From Chloroflexota bacterium (GTDB lineage Bacteria; Cyanobacteriota; Vampirovibrionia; Obscuribacterales; Obscuribacteraceae), in contig SBAT01000049.1 in assembly GCA_005240105.1 (NCBI GenBank), positions 1-8,670 of the forward strand: a DNA stretch of 8,670 bases, in the 5' to 3' direction. The notes beneath the pieces were generated by a model. The model ran no database searches and was not told the origin of the DNA. It saw only the letters and a list, made by a program, of their open reading frames with translations. Of this stretch, positions 1 through 5,712 are shown in pieces. How positions within the stretch are numbered: position 1 is the stretch's first letter; each line of letters begins with the position of its first letter. The position numbers and the translations under genes are program-made.

Positions 1-1123
1 ACGTCAGGTTGCCGGTTTTTTCGTGCACAGCTATGAAGCGCGCACGGATTACCTGGTTGGGACTGAGCACTTCATTGACGTCTTGTGTATAGACGGCAAG
101 TTTGTGTGCGCCAAGGAAAGCCGGCAGGCATTCTTCAACTAGAAGAAATGCGCTACGACCGTCTTTGGAGATGTTGGTGACACGTGCTGAGACGATGTCG
201 CCAATGCGCAGAGTGCTCTGCAATTCTTCTTTGCGGGTGCGAACAAGAATTGCGCGTCGGCTCAATTTGAGCGACGGTTTGTCTTTGTCTCTCAAGTCGA
301 CATTGGTCACTTCAAACTCAAGCTCTTTGCCTTCTGCCTTGGCGGCGCTCAAATCTTCTTGTTCGCCGAAAATGGCAATTTCAGAGCTGAAGATGAGAGC
401 TGATACGCCGTTGGGGAAGTAGACAACTGCATACGTAGGCTCGACGCGTCGAACTCTTGCTGTGACAGTCTGCCCTTTTTGCAATCCCTGAAGGAAGGAC
501 AAATGCTTTTCTTTTGTTTGAGCAAGCGGACTGACGATCAAGCGGCGTTTTTCCTGTCGTTTTCCTTGAGCCGGCACAATGGCTACTTCGGTTATCTTCG
601 CCTGTAGCTTTTTGCCTTTCAGTTGCTCTAAGTCGACATCGCCCAATTGCGAGGACGGAGCAAATGCCTGCAAATTCCCGAGAGCAGGAATTACAACTTC
701 GGCTCCGTCGTACTTGAACCGTGACCTTGAGCCTTGGCTCTCGTTGTCATAGAACTTTCGTTCTTTCAGGTGTTTGACGACGATTTCGACAGTCTTGCCT
801 TCTTGCTGAAGTTTGGCTGCCGCTGTCCACGAATAGGACAACTTGAATTGACCGTCTTCGCTTTCTTCGCCCACTACCTGAAATTCCGCCGCTTCGTTTT
901 CCACTAAGGGAATGAGCGAAGGAAGTTCATTAGCGGGAATAAAGGATTCGGATTTTTTGCCCGGTATGGATATGAATGCACCCTCTCTGGTGATTTTCAC
1001 CGGGATGCCGGTGACGATTTCGTTAGCGCTGCAGTTTTTGTGAGAGGGTGAATATTCCTCCTCGAGCAGGCGCTCAAATTCGGACCGCTCGTTGGAGCGA
1101 CCATCTGCGTTAGGTTTAGACAT
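1..1123 (-). CDS. S1 RNA-binding domain protein, ribosomal protein S1-like (C-terminus beyond window)
   Basis: An uninterrupted minus-strand frame runs from ATG at 1123 to the left edge, giving 374 residues with no stop. It reads as four consecutive S1-type (OB-fold) units at about residues 33-104, 106-206, 214-297 and 302-374. Unit 1 has the pattern GAFISIPGKKSESFIPANEL followed by EESEDGQFKLS, closely resembling the first domain of cyanobacterial ribosomal protein S1 (family knowledge). Unit 2 is degenerate and carries a charged insertion near residues 120-140. Unit 3 (LQKGQTVTARV...) and unit 4 (LRIGDIVSARV...) are clearer. S1 proteins bind mRNA on the 30S subunit and help initiation. An S1-like RNA-binding protein other than true RpsA is possible, since cyanobacterial RpsA usually has three domains and about 300-330 residues, and this protein is already longer. 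The only SD-like sequence is GACGGA, weak compared with neighbouring genes. The gene is transcribed divergently from rnpB. Confidence 0.88.
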   Translation of the reverse strand, partial: MSKPNADGRSNERSEFERLLEEEYSPSHKNCSANEIVTGIPVKITREGAFISIPGKKSESFIPANELPSLIPLVENEAAEFQVVGEESEDGQFKLSYSWTAAAKLQQEGKTVEIVVKHLKERKFYDNESQGSRSRFKYDGAEVVIPALGNLQAFAPSSQLGDVDLEQLKGKKLQAKITEVAIVPAQGKRQEKRRLIVSPLAQTKEKHLSFLQGLQKGQTVTARVRRVEPTYAVVYFPNGVSALIFSSEIAIFGEQEDLSAAKAEGKELEFEVTNVDLRDKDKPSLKLSRRAILVRTRKEELQSTLRIGDIVSARVTNISKDGRSAFLLVEECLPAFLGAHKLAVYTQDVNEVLSPNQVIRARFIAVHEKTGNLT

Positions 1124-1297
1124 AGTAGTTCCGTCTCTTAGACGTTCTTAGTATTGTTGCGGCGACACGTGCACACAGCGCTAACCACGTCGACAGAAGT
1201 CGAAGTGTGTAACCATCCAATCGCTCTAAAAGCGAGAGTTAAAAGGCAAAACTAATGCGCTGTCTTGGCTTTGGGTATTTGGGTGGGAAACTAGAAT

Positions 1298-1314
1298 GTG
1301 AACGAATCGTTAAC
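1298..1314. promoter_or_regulatory. near-palindrome, possible operator
   Basis: GTGAACGAATCGTTAAC is an inverted repeat with arms pairing at 7 of 8 positions around a central A; the core AACGA-A-TCGTT is perfect. It lies in the divergent spacer about 100 bases upstream of the rnpB -10 and 175 bases upstream of the S1-like start. A protein-binding site is plausible but unproven, and a chance palindrome is not excluded. Confidence 0.25.
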
Positions 1315-1411
1315 ACCAACGTAGCTAAGATCTCCAAGGGAAAGCAATACAAATGGTGGTTATGGGTATGTCCAATTAATCGTTGCGTATAGCGCCGTTT
1401 ACGCTAATGGT

Positions 1412-1417
1412 TATAAT
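1412..1417 (+). promoter_or_regulatory. -10 box of the rnpB promoter
   Basis: A perfect TATAAT ends six bases before the first base of the RNase P P1 stem at 1423, the correct distance for transcription to start at or next to the mature 5' end. No good -35 hexamer is seen 16-18 bases upstream, where the sequence is near ATAGCG. Confidence 0.65.
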
Positions 1418-1422
1418 GGTCA

Positions 1423-1890
1423 TTGAAGTAGCGCAAACCGTCGCGTTAGCTGAGAGCAATCTCAGTTGATGAGGAAAGTCCGGGCACCAACGGGCTGGTT
1501 GCTGGGTAATTCCCAGTGCGTGCAAGCGTGAGGATAGTGCCACAGAAATGAAGACCGCTACACGTAAATGACGCGAAGTGAGGCGAAGGGTTCTGATGAA
1601 GAATCCGCAGCCGAGCGATTCCGGACATGCCGGATGGCCAAGCGAAAGCGAAGCCGAAGGCGTAGCTGGAGCGTTATATGTAGCAAGGATGCAACGGTGC
1701 GGTAAGAGCGCACCAGCAGGGTCGAGAGTCCCTGGCTAGGTAAACCCCACTAAAGGTGCAAGGCTAAGGTATAAGTCCAGGAAATGGTGGCCCGCCATCT
1801 GGAATTGCCGATGCTGCTAGAGGGTTCAGGTAACTGAACTCCAAGATAGATGACGGTGTAAACAGAACCCGGCTTATGCGCTGCTTCAAA
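1423..1890 (+). ncRNA. rnpB: RNase P RNA, bacterial class A
   Basis: This is the catalytic RNA of RNase P, which removes 5' leaders from pre-tRNAs. The universally conserved segments are present in order: GAGGAAAGTCCGGGC (1470-1484, 5' half of P4); GATAGTGCCACAGAAA near 1533-1548; the GCAACGGTGCGGTAAGAGCG block near 1690; TAAACCCC near 1741; and ACAGAACCCGGCTTAT (1862-1877, 3' half of P4). The ends form P1: TTGAAGTAGCGC (1423-1434) pairs with GCGCTGCTTCAA (1878-1889), with one G-U pair, so the ends are set by structure. The length of about 467 nt is slightly above the usual 350-450. The segment near 1640-1680, rich in GCGAAG-like repeats, probably builds the variable P12-type arm. A 60-codon frame on the opposite strand inside this gene is spurious. 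Confidence 0.97.
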
Positions 1891-1895
1891 TTTTT
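1878..1895 (+). terminator. 3' end of rnpB: P1 strand followed by a T run
   Basis: The 3' strand of P1 (1878-1889) is followed by A and TTTTT (1891-1895), so the closing helix plus U-tract could act as the transcription end. The T run overlaps the TAA stop of the convergent brnA (1894-1896), leaving almost no spacer between the two genes. Confidence 0.4.
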
Positions 1896-2124
1896 ACGAA
1901 CTATGTAATTGATCAAGGCGTTCAGCTATCCACATTTTGATTACCGACTGCCTGGTTACGCCCAGTCTTTCGGCCTGAAAGTCGAGTTCGTTTATTACCC
2001 AAGCTGGAAAGTCTACATTTACTCGCCTTTGTTCGTGACCCGGACGACGAGCATTTTTGAGATCTAATTCGCTGACAATACTTTCGTTATTGTCAAACTT
2101 TTTGTCAAAGTCCTTTGCCTTCAT
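1894..2124 (-). CDS. brnA: BrnA/CopG-type antitoxin
   Basis: This 76-residue protein matches the BrnA antitoxin pattern: an N-terminal charged segment (MKAKDFDKKFD, then SELDLKNARRPG) followed by a ribbon-helix-helix DNA-binding domain from about residue 32 to 73 (QRRVNVDFPAWVINELD, then AERLGVTRQSVIKMWIAERL). In the known family, BrnA binds and neutralises the ribonuclease toxin BrnT and represses the shared promoter. The start ATG at 2124 lies inside the toxin frame, a 20-base overlap, with a GAGG about 10 bases upstream, as expected for translational coupling. All expected parts seem present, so the antitoxin looks intact even though its toxin partner is shortened. Without a working toxin it may persist as an autorepressor or as an anti-addiction module; that is inference. 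Confidence 0.9.
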   Translation of the reverse strand: MKAKDFDKKFDNNESIVSELDLKNARRPGHEQRRVNVDFPAWVINELDFQAERLGVTRQSVIKMWIAERLDQLHSS

Positions 2125-2257
2125 ATAGATAGACCTCTTCTTTCCTGGCCCTTCGTGCGGAAATTATTCGTATCTTTTGTGCTCTGTATGTTATGACCGC
2201 TGACCAATGCTTTTCATTATTGAGTTCGCTCTTTCGATCGTCGAATTCAAATTCCAT
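2105..2257 (-). CDS. brnT: BrnT toxin with a large in-frame internal deletion
   Basis: The 50 residues begin with the BrnT N-terminus (MEFEFDDRKSELNNEKH) and jump directly to the BrnT C-terminal part (HWSAVITYRAQKIRIISARRARKEEVYLYE). Full BrnT toxins are about 90-100 residues, with a middle of about 40 residues between NxxKHGI(D/S)F and the GKHWSAVxTYR strand (family knowledge). That middle is absent, yet the frame stays open, and the join falls at a KH that occurs at both positions in typical relatives. BrnT is a RelE-like ribonuclease; losing half of it should abolish activity, so this is probably an inactivated toxin, or a mini-protein that still binds BrnA. ATG at 2257 has no Shine-Dalgarno sequence and lies where a transcript from the TATAAT at 2264-2269 would begin, suggesting a leaderless start. 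It overlaps brnA by 20 bases. Confidence 0.82.
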   Translation of the reverse strand: MEFEFDDRKSELNNEKHWSAVITYRAQKIRIISARRARKEEVYLYEGKGL

Positions 2258-2295
2258 ACCAATATTATACCAAAAAGGATACAAAACAATACCAA
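2256..2295 (-). promoter_or_regulatory. brnTA promoter (extended -10) with ATACCAA repeats
   Basis: On the minus strand, TGGTATAAT is an extended -10 element (TATAAT at 2264-2269), so a -35 may not be needed. The plus-strand word ATACCAA occurs exactly at 2256, 2267 and 2289, with a degenerate copy (GATACAA) at 2278. The four starts are spaced exactly 11 bases apart, so all face the same side of the helix and cover the -10 and the start codon. This layout suits cooperative binding by a ribbon-helix-helix repressor such as BrnA; the assignment to BrnA is inference. Confidence 0.6.
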
Positions 2296-2338
2296 AAGTG
2301 TATACAAATGGCAGAAAAAGTGCCAAAAAGGTCAAAAA
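2272..2338. other. phased A-tracts, predicted curved DNA
   Basis: Seven runs of 3-5 A on the plus strand are centred near 2274, 2284.5, 2295.5, 2307, 2317, 2327 and 2336, a mean spacing of about 10.3 bases. This is the classic pattern for intrinsically bent DNA. It sits directly upstream of the brnTA -10 and could stimulate that promoter or recruit a nucleoid protein. Confidence 0.6.
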
Positions 2339-2347
2339 GTGGCTTAA

Positions 2348-2380
2348 AGCTACAGATCGAGCTTAAACTCACCTGTAGCT
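2348..2380 (-). terminator. hairpin downstream of the 79-aa gene, possible weak terminator
   Basis: AGCTACAG (2348-2355) pairs with CTGTAGCT (2373-2380), and an inner GAG/CTC pairing closes a CTTAAA-type loop. It follows the stop codon at 2399 by about 18 bases and is followed by only three U residues on the minus strand, so termination may be inefficient or Rho-assisted. It would insulate the long minus-strand chain from brnTA. Confidence 0.45.
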
Positions 2381-2398
2381 GTGACCACGAAACTAAGC

Positions 2399-2638
2399 TT
2401 ACGCAGAAGACTGTTGCGCCGAAAGGAGAGCGCTAATGTATCGCGAAGCGGGCTCGCTGATAGATTGCAAACTTCCATCCGTAGTTTCAAAACGTTTGGA
2501 TTCTTCTCCGCTAGTGACGGTAATTCCCTTTTCGCCATCAATTTCGACAACGACATCAGGTTGCTCAAATACAAGCGCGGACTTCCTGCCGTACTGCATG
2601 ATTCCACGCAGTCCTTTTTCAAACGATGTGTAAGACAT
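2399..2638 (-). CDS. small hypothetical protein (79 aa)
   Basis: The start at 2638 is supported by GGAGGA eight bases upstream, and the gene lies 27 bases after the stop of the two-TM protein gene, so the two are likely co-transcribed. I do not recognise the family. The protein has a short polar N-terminus (SYTSFEKGLRG), a middle of alternating hydrophobic and charged residues suggesting beta strands (ALVFEQPDVVVEIDGEKGITVTS, residues 21-43), an acidic linker and a helical Ser/Ala-rich end. There is no signal peptide, no membrane segment and no cysteine. It appears to be the last gene of the chain. Two overlapping frames on both strands here are shadows. Confidence 0.72.
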   Translation of the reverse strand: MSYTSFEKGLRGIMQYGRKSALVFEQPDVVVEIDGEKGITVTSGEESKRFETTDGSLQSISEPASRYISALLSAQQSSA

Positions 2639-2665
2639 GGTGTAATTCCTCCGAGTGTTTTGTAC

Positions 2666-3469
2666 CTACCTATCAGGTTGCGTCCGGCATAGTTGAGTTT
2701 CGAGCTTGATACGAGCTTGTTTGCTCTCCAGCAATGCTTGCCAGTCATCATCATTAAGAGATTCCAGGGCCATATGGCCGTTCAGGTTTTGCAGCAGCAA
2801 TATCGCATGAGCATGAGCTATCTCCGTGTCGTTTTGCAGGGTGCCGAGATCTATTTTGGCAAGTTCCTGCCCAGCATTGAATGCCTGCCTAACACAGGAT
2901 TCAGCATCAAGCGCCAATTGATTTACTTGGAGCTTTGATTGCTCCGAGAGTTTCAGGCGTGCTATTTGCTTGCTGAGCTGCTCTACCTCAATCACGCTTT
3001 GTCTTATGGTCGATAGCGTCTCGGTTGCTTGTTTGTAGCTCTCAAGAACGTTTTTGCCAAGTTTTGATTTTGCATTGACAACATCGGCTGCTTCATAGTT
3101 TCTCAAATTACCAGCGATTTGTTTTGGTGAGAGATCTTTGCCGTCGCCAATCAGTTCTATCGTACTTCTAATTGCGCTGATCTTTGAGTTCAGGTGTTCG
3201 ATCAGATATCTCTCGCGAAGGAAGGCGACACGAATTGCAGGCACCCCTATTTCCAAAGCCAACCAACAAGGAATGCAGATCGACAACCAAAGGGCACCAG
3301 ATCCTAGATTTACACTTACTTCGGAGCGGGGACTGTTGGCCATTGCGCAAAAAACTAGTGAGAGTATCATAAAGAGGAAGTGCAAAAGTTCGATTGCAAA
3401 AGGCAGGACCTTGTCGCTTGTGTACAATTCGAGCCAAGACTGCTTGTAAAAATGAAAATATTTGTTCAT
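2666..3469 (-). CDS. membrane protein with two TM helices and a coiled-coil tail
   Basis: The start at 3469 (MNKYFHF) is chosen because GGGAG lies eight bases upstream; a TTG at 3484 would place that SD inside the gene. The 267-residue product has two hydrophobic segments, about residues 22-44 (VLPFAIELLHFLFMILSLVF) and 57-79 (GALWLSICIPCWLALEIGV). A long, mostly helical, charged region follows from residue 83 to the end, with heptad-like leucine and glutamine spacing between about 140 and 210 (coiled coil). The hairpin arrangement and polar tail suggest both ends face the cytoplasm, but orientation is not certain. I recognise no family. It lies between the exported thioredoxin-like gene and the 79-aa gene on the same strand. 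Confidence 0.8.
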   Translation of the reverse strand: MNKYFHFYKQSWLELYTSDKVLPFAIELLHFLFMILSLVFCAMANSPRSEVSVNLGSGALWLSICIPCWLALEIGVPAIRVAFLRERYLIEHLNSKISAIRSTIELIGDGKDLSPKQIAGNLRNYEAADVVNAKSKLGKNVLESYKQATETLSTIRQSVIEVEQLSKQIARLKLSEQSKLQVNQLALDAESCVRQAFNAGQELAKIDLGTLQNDTEIAHAHAILLLQNLNGHMALESLNDDDWQALLESKQARIKLETQLCRTQPDR

Positions 3470-3500
3470 GCGAAAAACTCCCAATTACTAGAGTAGGACT

Positions 3501-3534
3501 GCAGGAAAGAGACGGGCGGGTGCCTCCTTCCTGC
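3501..3534 (-). terminator. intergenic hairpin before the two-TM protein gene
   Basis: GCAGGAAAGAG (3501-3511) pairs with CTCCTTCCTGC (3524-3534), 10 of 11 positions, around a GC-rich loop. It lies between the stop of the thioredoxin-like gene (3546) and the next start (3469). No U-run follows on the minus strand, so it may be an mRNA-stabilising or processing hairpin rather than a true terminator. Confidence 0.4.
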
Positions 3535-3545
3535 GTTGAATTTGA

Positions 3546-4400
3546 TTATTGACCGGCGGGTAGCTTTGCCTTAATAAACTCTGTGAGTTGATCAAGCGTA
3601 GGTTCAGCCTTGTCGAGTCGTCCATAAAGCTTGCCGTCTTTGCCGATTAGCAGGTGGACGGTGGAAGCTCCGTTGGGTACCTCGAGAGCTTGCAAAATTT
3701 TAAAATTGCGCCAGTCGAGATTATCGACAAGTATGCGGGAGACGTCAGCCGACTTAGCTGCCTGGGTGGCATTGGCAAATATCGACGACCGCGATTCGTT
3801 TTTGTGATTGCTTATCGACACAAGAGTGTGGTCCTTTCCAGCTCCGACAGCTTTGGAAAAGAGCGTCAGCATGTCATCGTGTATTTGGAAAATGACATTG
3901 TCGCTCATATCCACGGGTGTGAAGGATTGCGTGCCTAAATAGGTACGGAAAATCACATCCTGTGATTCAAGCTTGTTGCGCAGGCTGGTACATGCGGATT
4001 GTAGTTCTTCTTCGCTCAATGCTGTCTTAGTAATGTCAGCTACCAAAACGTCGTTGGCGGTGCGGAATTCGTATGCCGGCACTTTGTCTCTGTAGGTGTC
4101 ACTCCGTTGATCGTCGTCTAACAAGCCATCGACCTTGTTCTTGCTGAAGCTCAACCAATCGACAGTTTTCTTAACAGACGAAAATGCCTTGGTGACATCA
4201 CGGGGAGTTGATTTGTCGTAAGTCAAATACACCTTCGGGTATTTCTCTTCGGGGTAATATCCGTCGTCGCCGGGTGGCATTGGGCGAGGTATCGGAGTGG
4301 TGTCGGTTGGAATAAGTGCGGCAGTGGTGAAAGTGACACCAATGACGGCGAAGAGTATGGTGCCAGCTAGGAAAGTGGTAATTCTGGATAGTGGTTTCAT
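3546..4400 (-). CDS. exported protein with a thioredoxin-like C-terminal domain lacking CXXC
   Basis: ATG at 4400 is preferred over an upstream in-frame start because GGAG lies nine bases before it and it begins a typical signal sequence: MKPLSR, then a hydrophobic core to about residue 28 (ITTFLAGTILFAVIGVTFTT). A proline-rich linker (residues 30-55) follows, then an unrecognised middle region to about residue 185. Residues 191-280 resemble a thioredoxin fold: a strand TLVSIS, a helix, ILVDNLDW, then GASTVHLLIGKDGKLYGRL and the final helix LDQLTEFIKAKL. The position of the active-site CXXC reads as Ser-rich (NESRSS), the usual cis-proline appears to be Ser, and the mature protein has only one cysteine (near residue 137). 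If the fold is right it is redox-inactive. Export makes it periplasmic or membrane-anchored. The fold call is by eye. Confidence 0.78.
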   Translation of the reverse strand: MKPLSRITTFLAGTILFAVIGVTFTTAALIPTDTTPIPRPMPPGDDGYYPEEKYPKVYLTYDKSTPRDVTKAFSSVKKTVDWLSFSKNKVDGLLDDDQRSDTYRDKVPAYEFRTANDVLVADITKTALSEEELQSACTSLRNKLESQDVIFRTYLGTQSFTPVDMSDNVIFQIHDDMLTLFSKAVGAGKDHTLVSISNHKNESRSSIFANATQAAKSADVSRILVDNLDWRNFKILQALEVPNGASTVHLLIGKDGKLYGRLDKAEPTLDQLTEFIKAKLPAGQ

Positions 4401-4452
4401 TATGCAATCTCCGGTAAATTTCGTAAATGTTGTTTGATTGTGCAGACGCAAT

Positions 4453-4485
4453 AAAAAACAGACGAAAAGTTAATCTCGCCTGTTT
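4453..4485 (-). terminator. Rho-independent terminator after the 312-aa gene
   Basis: On the minus strand AAACAGGCGA pairs with TCGTCTGTTT (arms 4476-4485 and 4456-4465, one G-U pair), followed by a T-run read as CTGTTTTTTATT. It lies between the stop at 4549 and the start at 4400. It shares the ACAGGCGAGA core with the hairpins at 6071-6104 and 6954-6995. Confidence 0.65.
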
Positions 4486-4548
4486 CTATGTGTGACCTAT
4501 TCGCTCATCTCCTTGATGATGTGCTCAGGGTTGATGAGATACAGGTGT

Positions 4549-5487
4549 TCATTTGTTTGAGCGGGGTTTGTTTTGCAAACCGAGCCGCTCGAACAGATTT
4601 CTGCTGTTCTTGGCGCACTTGCTCTCGTCTTTGGTTTGGCGGGATTCGGGAGGAGAATCGGCCAATCGTCGTTCTGTGTCTGCAGACATCGGATAGCTGC
4701 TGCCATTGGCTTTCGCGACATCGTATACTTCAACGATAATATTCTTGCTGTGCCAGTTTTGCCACAGTTCAAGGACAAGTTTCTCTGATAAGGCTATCGC
4801 CTCATCCAATGTCAGGTATGGCGCAGAAGGAATGTCGAATTTCCCGTCGCCGTTGAAGTACTCGGAATGTAGTGACGATAGATACAACCATTCGCCTTCT
4901 TCCTTGTATTTGAATCGACAAGCAAAGTTGCGATGGCTATGTCTGAGCGACTGATACAGCCACCCGGTATTCCAGATGTTGTGGAAGTTATCCGGAGAGT
5001 TAGAACGTATTTGCTTAAGGTCCTGACTCTCTTTGAAGAGTCTTGATTTTACCGAAGCATACAACTCATCGGCCATGAGCACGTTGAGAGTCAGAGCTTT
5101 AAATGAAGGATGTGATCGAGGACCTGCTCCATCAAGAAAGGCGTCCAGAGTGGGCTCTTCCCACGGAAGTGCGAGGACTGCATTCCTGGCTGCTTGGATC
5201 GCGCAGGCTAGGTTTTGATTATTGGAATCAAGTTCAGCAATCGCCTCTTTGAGCGCTTCTATTCTAAAGCGATATTCGATTCTGCTTTGTCTCTGTCTCT
5301 GAACCCACACTCCGAAATGGTAGGAAACGCCCTCCGGTCTATTCTTGTCGGAGATCAGGTGCTTTTTTGCAGTCGCCAATTCTTGGCGGCGCAAGTCTAC
5401 AAGAGACAAATTTGTCTCAACAGCGTCAACTGCTCGTTGAAGGGCGGAATTGTACGGAGTGCCCTTTGGTACTTTTAGTAGTTTCAT
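4549..5487 (-). CDS. hypothetical protein (312 aa), helical, soluble
   Basis: Start MKLLKVPKG at 5487 is preferred over a TTG at 5559 because the upstream stretch looks non-coding; an AGGGA lies about 11 bases before the ATG, weaker than the neighbours' sites. There is no signal peptide and no membrane segment. Residues 14-105 are mainly helical and charged (LQRAVDAVETNLSLVDLRRQELATAKK and EYRFRIEALKEAIAELD), suggesting a coiled coil. The middle (residues 165-260) is rich in aromatic residues (IWNTGWLYQSLRHSHRNF, EGEWLYLSSLHSEYFNG, LELWQNWHS) and looks like a compact mixed domain. The last 50 residues are polar and low in complexity. I do not recognise the family. The final residues may be affected by a frameshift: another frame continues to 4497 with a protein-like tail. 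Confidence 0.8.
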   Translation of the reverse strand: MKLLKVPKGTPYNSALQRAVDAVETNLSLVDLRRQELATAKKHLISDKNRPEGVSYHFGVWVQRQRQSRIEYRFRIEALKEAIAELDSNNQNLACAIQAARNAVLALPWEEPTLDAFLDGAGPRSHPSFKALTLNVLMADELYASVKSRLFKESQDLKQIRSNSPDNFHNIWNTGWLYQSLRHSHRNFACRFKYKEEGEWLYLSSLHSEYFNGDGKFDIPSAPYLTLDEAIALSEKLVLELWQNWHSKNIIVEVYDVAKANGSSYPMSADTERRLADSPPESRQTKDESKCAKNSRNLFERLGLQNKPRSNK

Positions 5488-5650
5488 AATTCGTGTTTCC
5501 CTGTTTGCCCGGGTGGTATCATGCAAGGTCGCCAGGCGTCTTGCTTGCACATGTCGCAAATCAGAGACACCGCGAGGAAGCGCGGCGTACTCTATTTAGC
5601 TGGTAAGGCTATCGAATGGTTTGCGAACATTCGAATGTGTGCGTGCAAAT
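5488..5650. other. gene-free spacer upstream of the 312-aa gene
   Basis: No convincing gene. Two short inverted repeats are visible: CCGCG/CGCGG around AGGAAG near 5569-5584, and CGAATG/CATTCG at 5613-5633, the latter overlapping a perfect CATTCGAATG palindrome at 5628-5637. With the element at 5651-5708 this is the longest spacer in the minus-strand chain, so an internal promoter for the 312-aa gene is plausible, although no clear -10/-35 pair was found. Confidence 0.5.
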
Positions 5651-5708
5651 CTGTAAGGCAGAGGGAAGACACGGAGCGTTTCCCTCTGCCTTACAGAATC
5701 CGTGTCTT
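5651..5708 (-). repeat. two interleaved inverted repeats (pseudoknot-like or switching element)
   Basis: Repeat 1: CTGTAAGGCAGAGGGAA (5651-5667) is the exact reverse complement of 5680-5696, a 17-bp perfect stem with a 12-base loop. Repeat 2: AAGACACGGA (5666-5675), lying mostly in that loop, is the exact reverse complement of TCCGTGTCTT (5699-5708). The stems interleave, so the RNA could form either alternative hairpins or an H-type pseudoknot. The element begins four bases after the TAA of the 107-aa membrane protein gene and lacks a U-tract. Confidence 0.75.
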
Positions 5709-5712
5709 CAGT

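Larger units (their letters stand above)
1124..1422. other. divergent intergenic region between the S1-like gene and rnpB
   Basis: These 299 bases contain no convincing ORF. They should hold the promoter and a long 5' leader for the S1-like gene (leftward) and the rnpB promoter (rightward). Visible structures are a small stem TCGAC-AGAA-GTCGA at 1190-1203, flanked by an outer ACACA/TGTGT pairing, and a near-palindrome at 1298-1314. S1 mRNAs in other bacteria are autoregulated through structured leaders, so these elements could matter for the S1-like gene, but that is only an inference. No clear -35/-10 pair was found for the leftward gene. Confidence 0.6.

Noticed and set aside
102..422. Plus-strand 106-codon frame
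   Set aside because: It is antisense to the S1-like gene and its composition (Ser/Arg/Leu-rich) is typical of a shadow frame.
1446..1628. Minus-strand 60-codon frame
   Set aside because: It lies wholly inside rnpB, whose conserved structure explains the sequence.
2350..2754. Minus-strand 134-codon frame overlapping two genes
   Set aside because: It overlaps the 79-aa gene and the end of the two-TM gene, which have better starts and protein-like sequence, and it has no ribosome site.
5488..5559. N-terminal extension of the 312-aa protein from TTG 5559
   Set aside because: The stretch has no SD, lies in a hairpin-rich spacer, and ATG 5487 gives a normal start in line with neighbouring genes.
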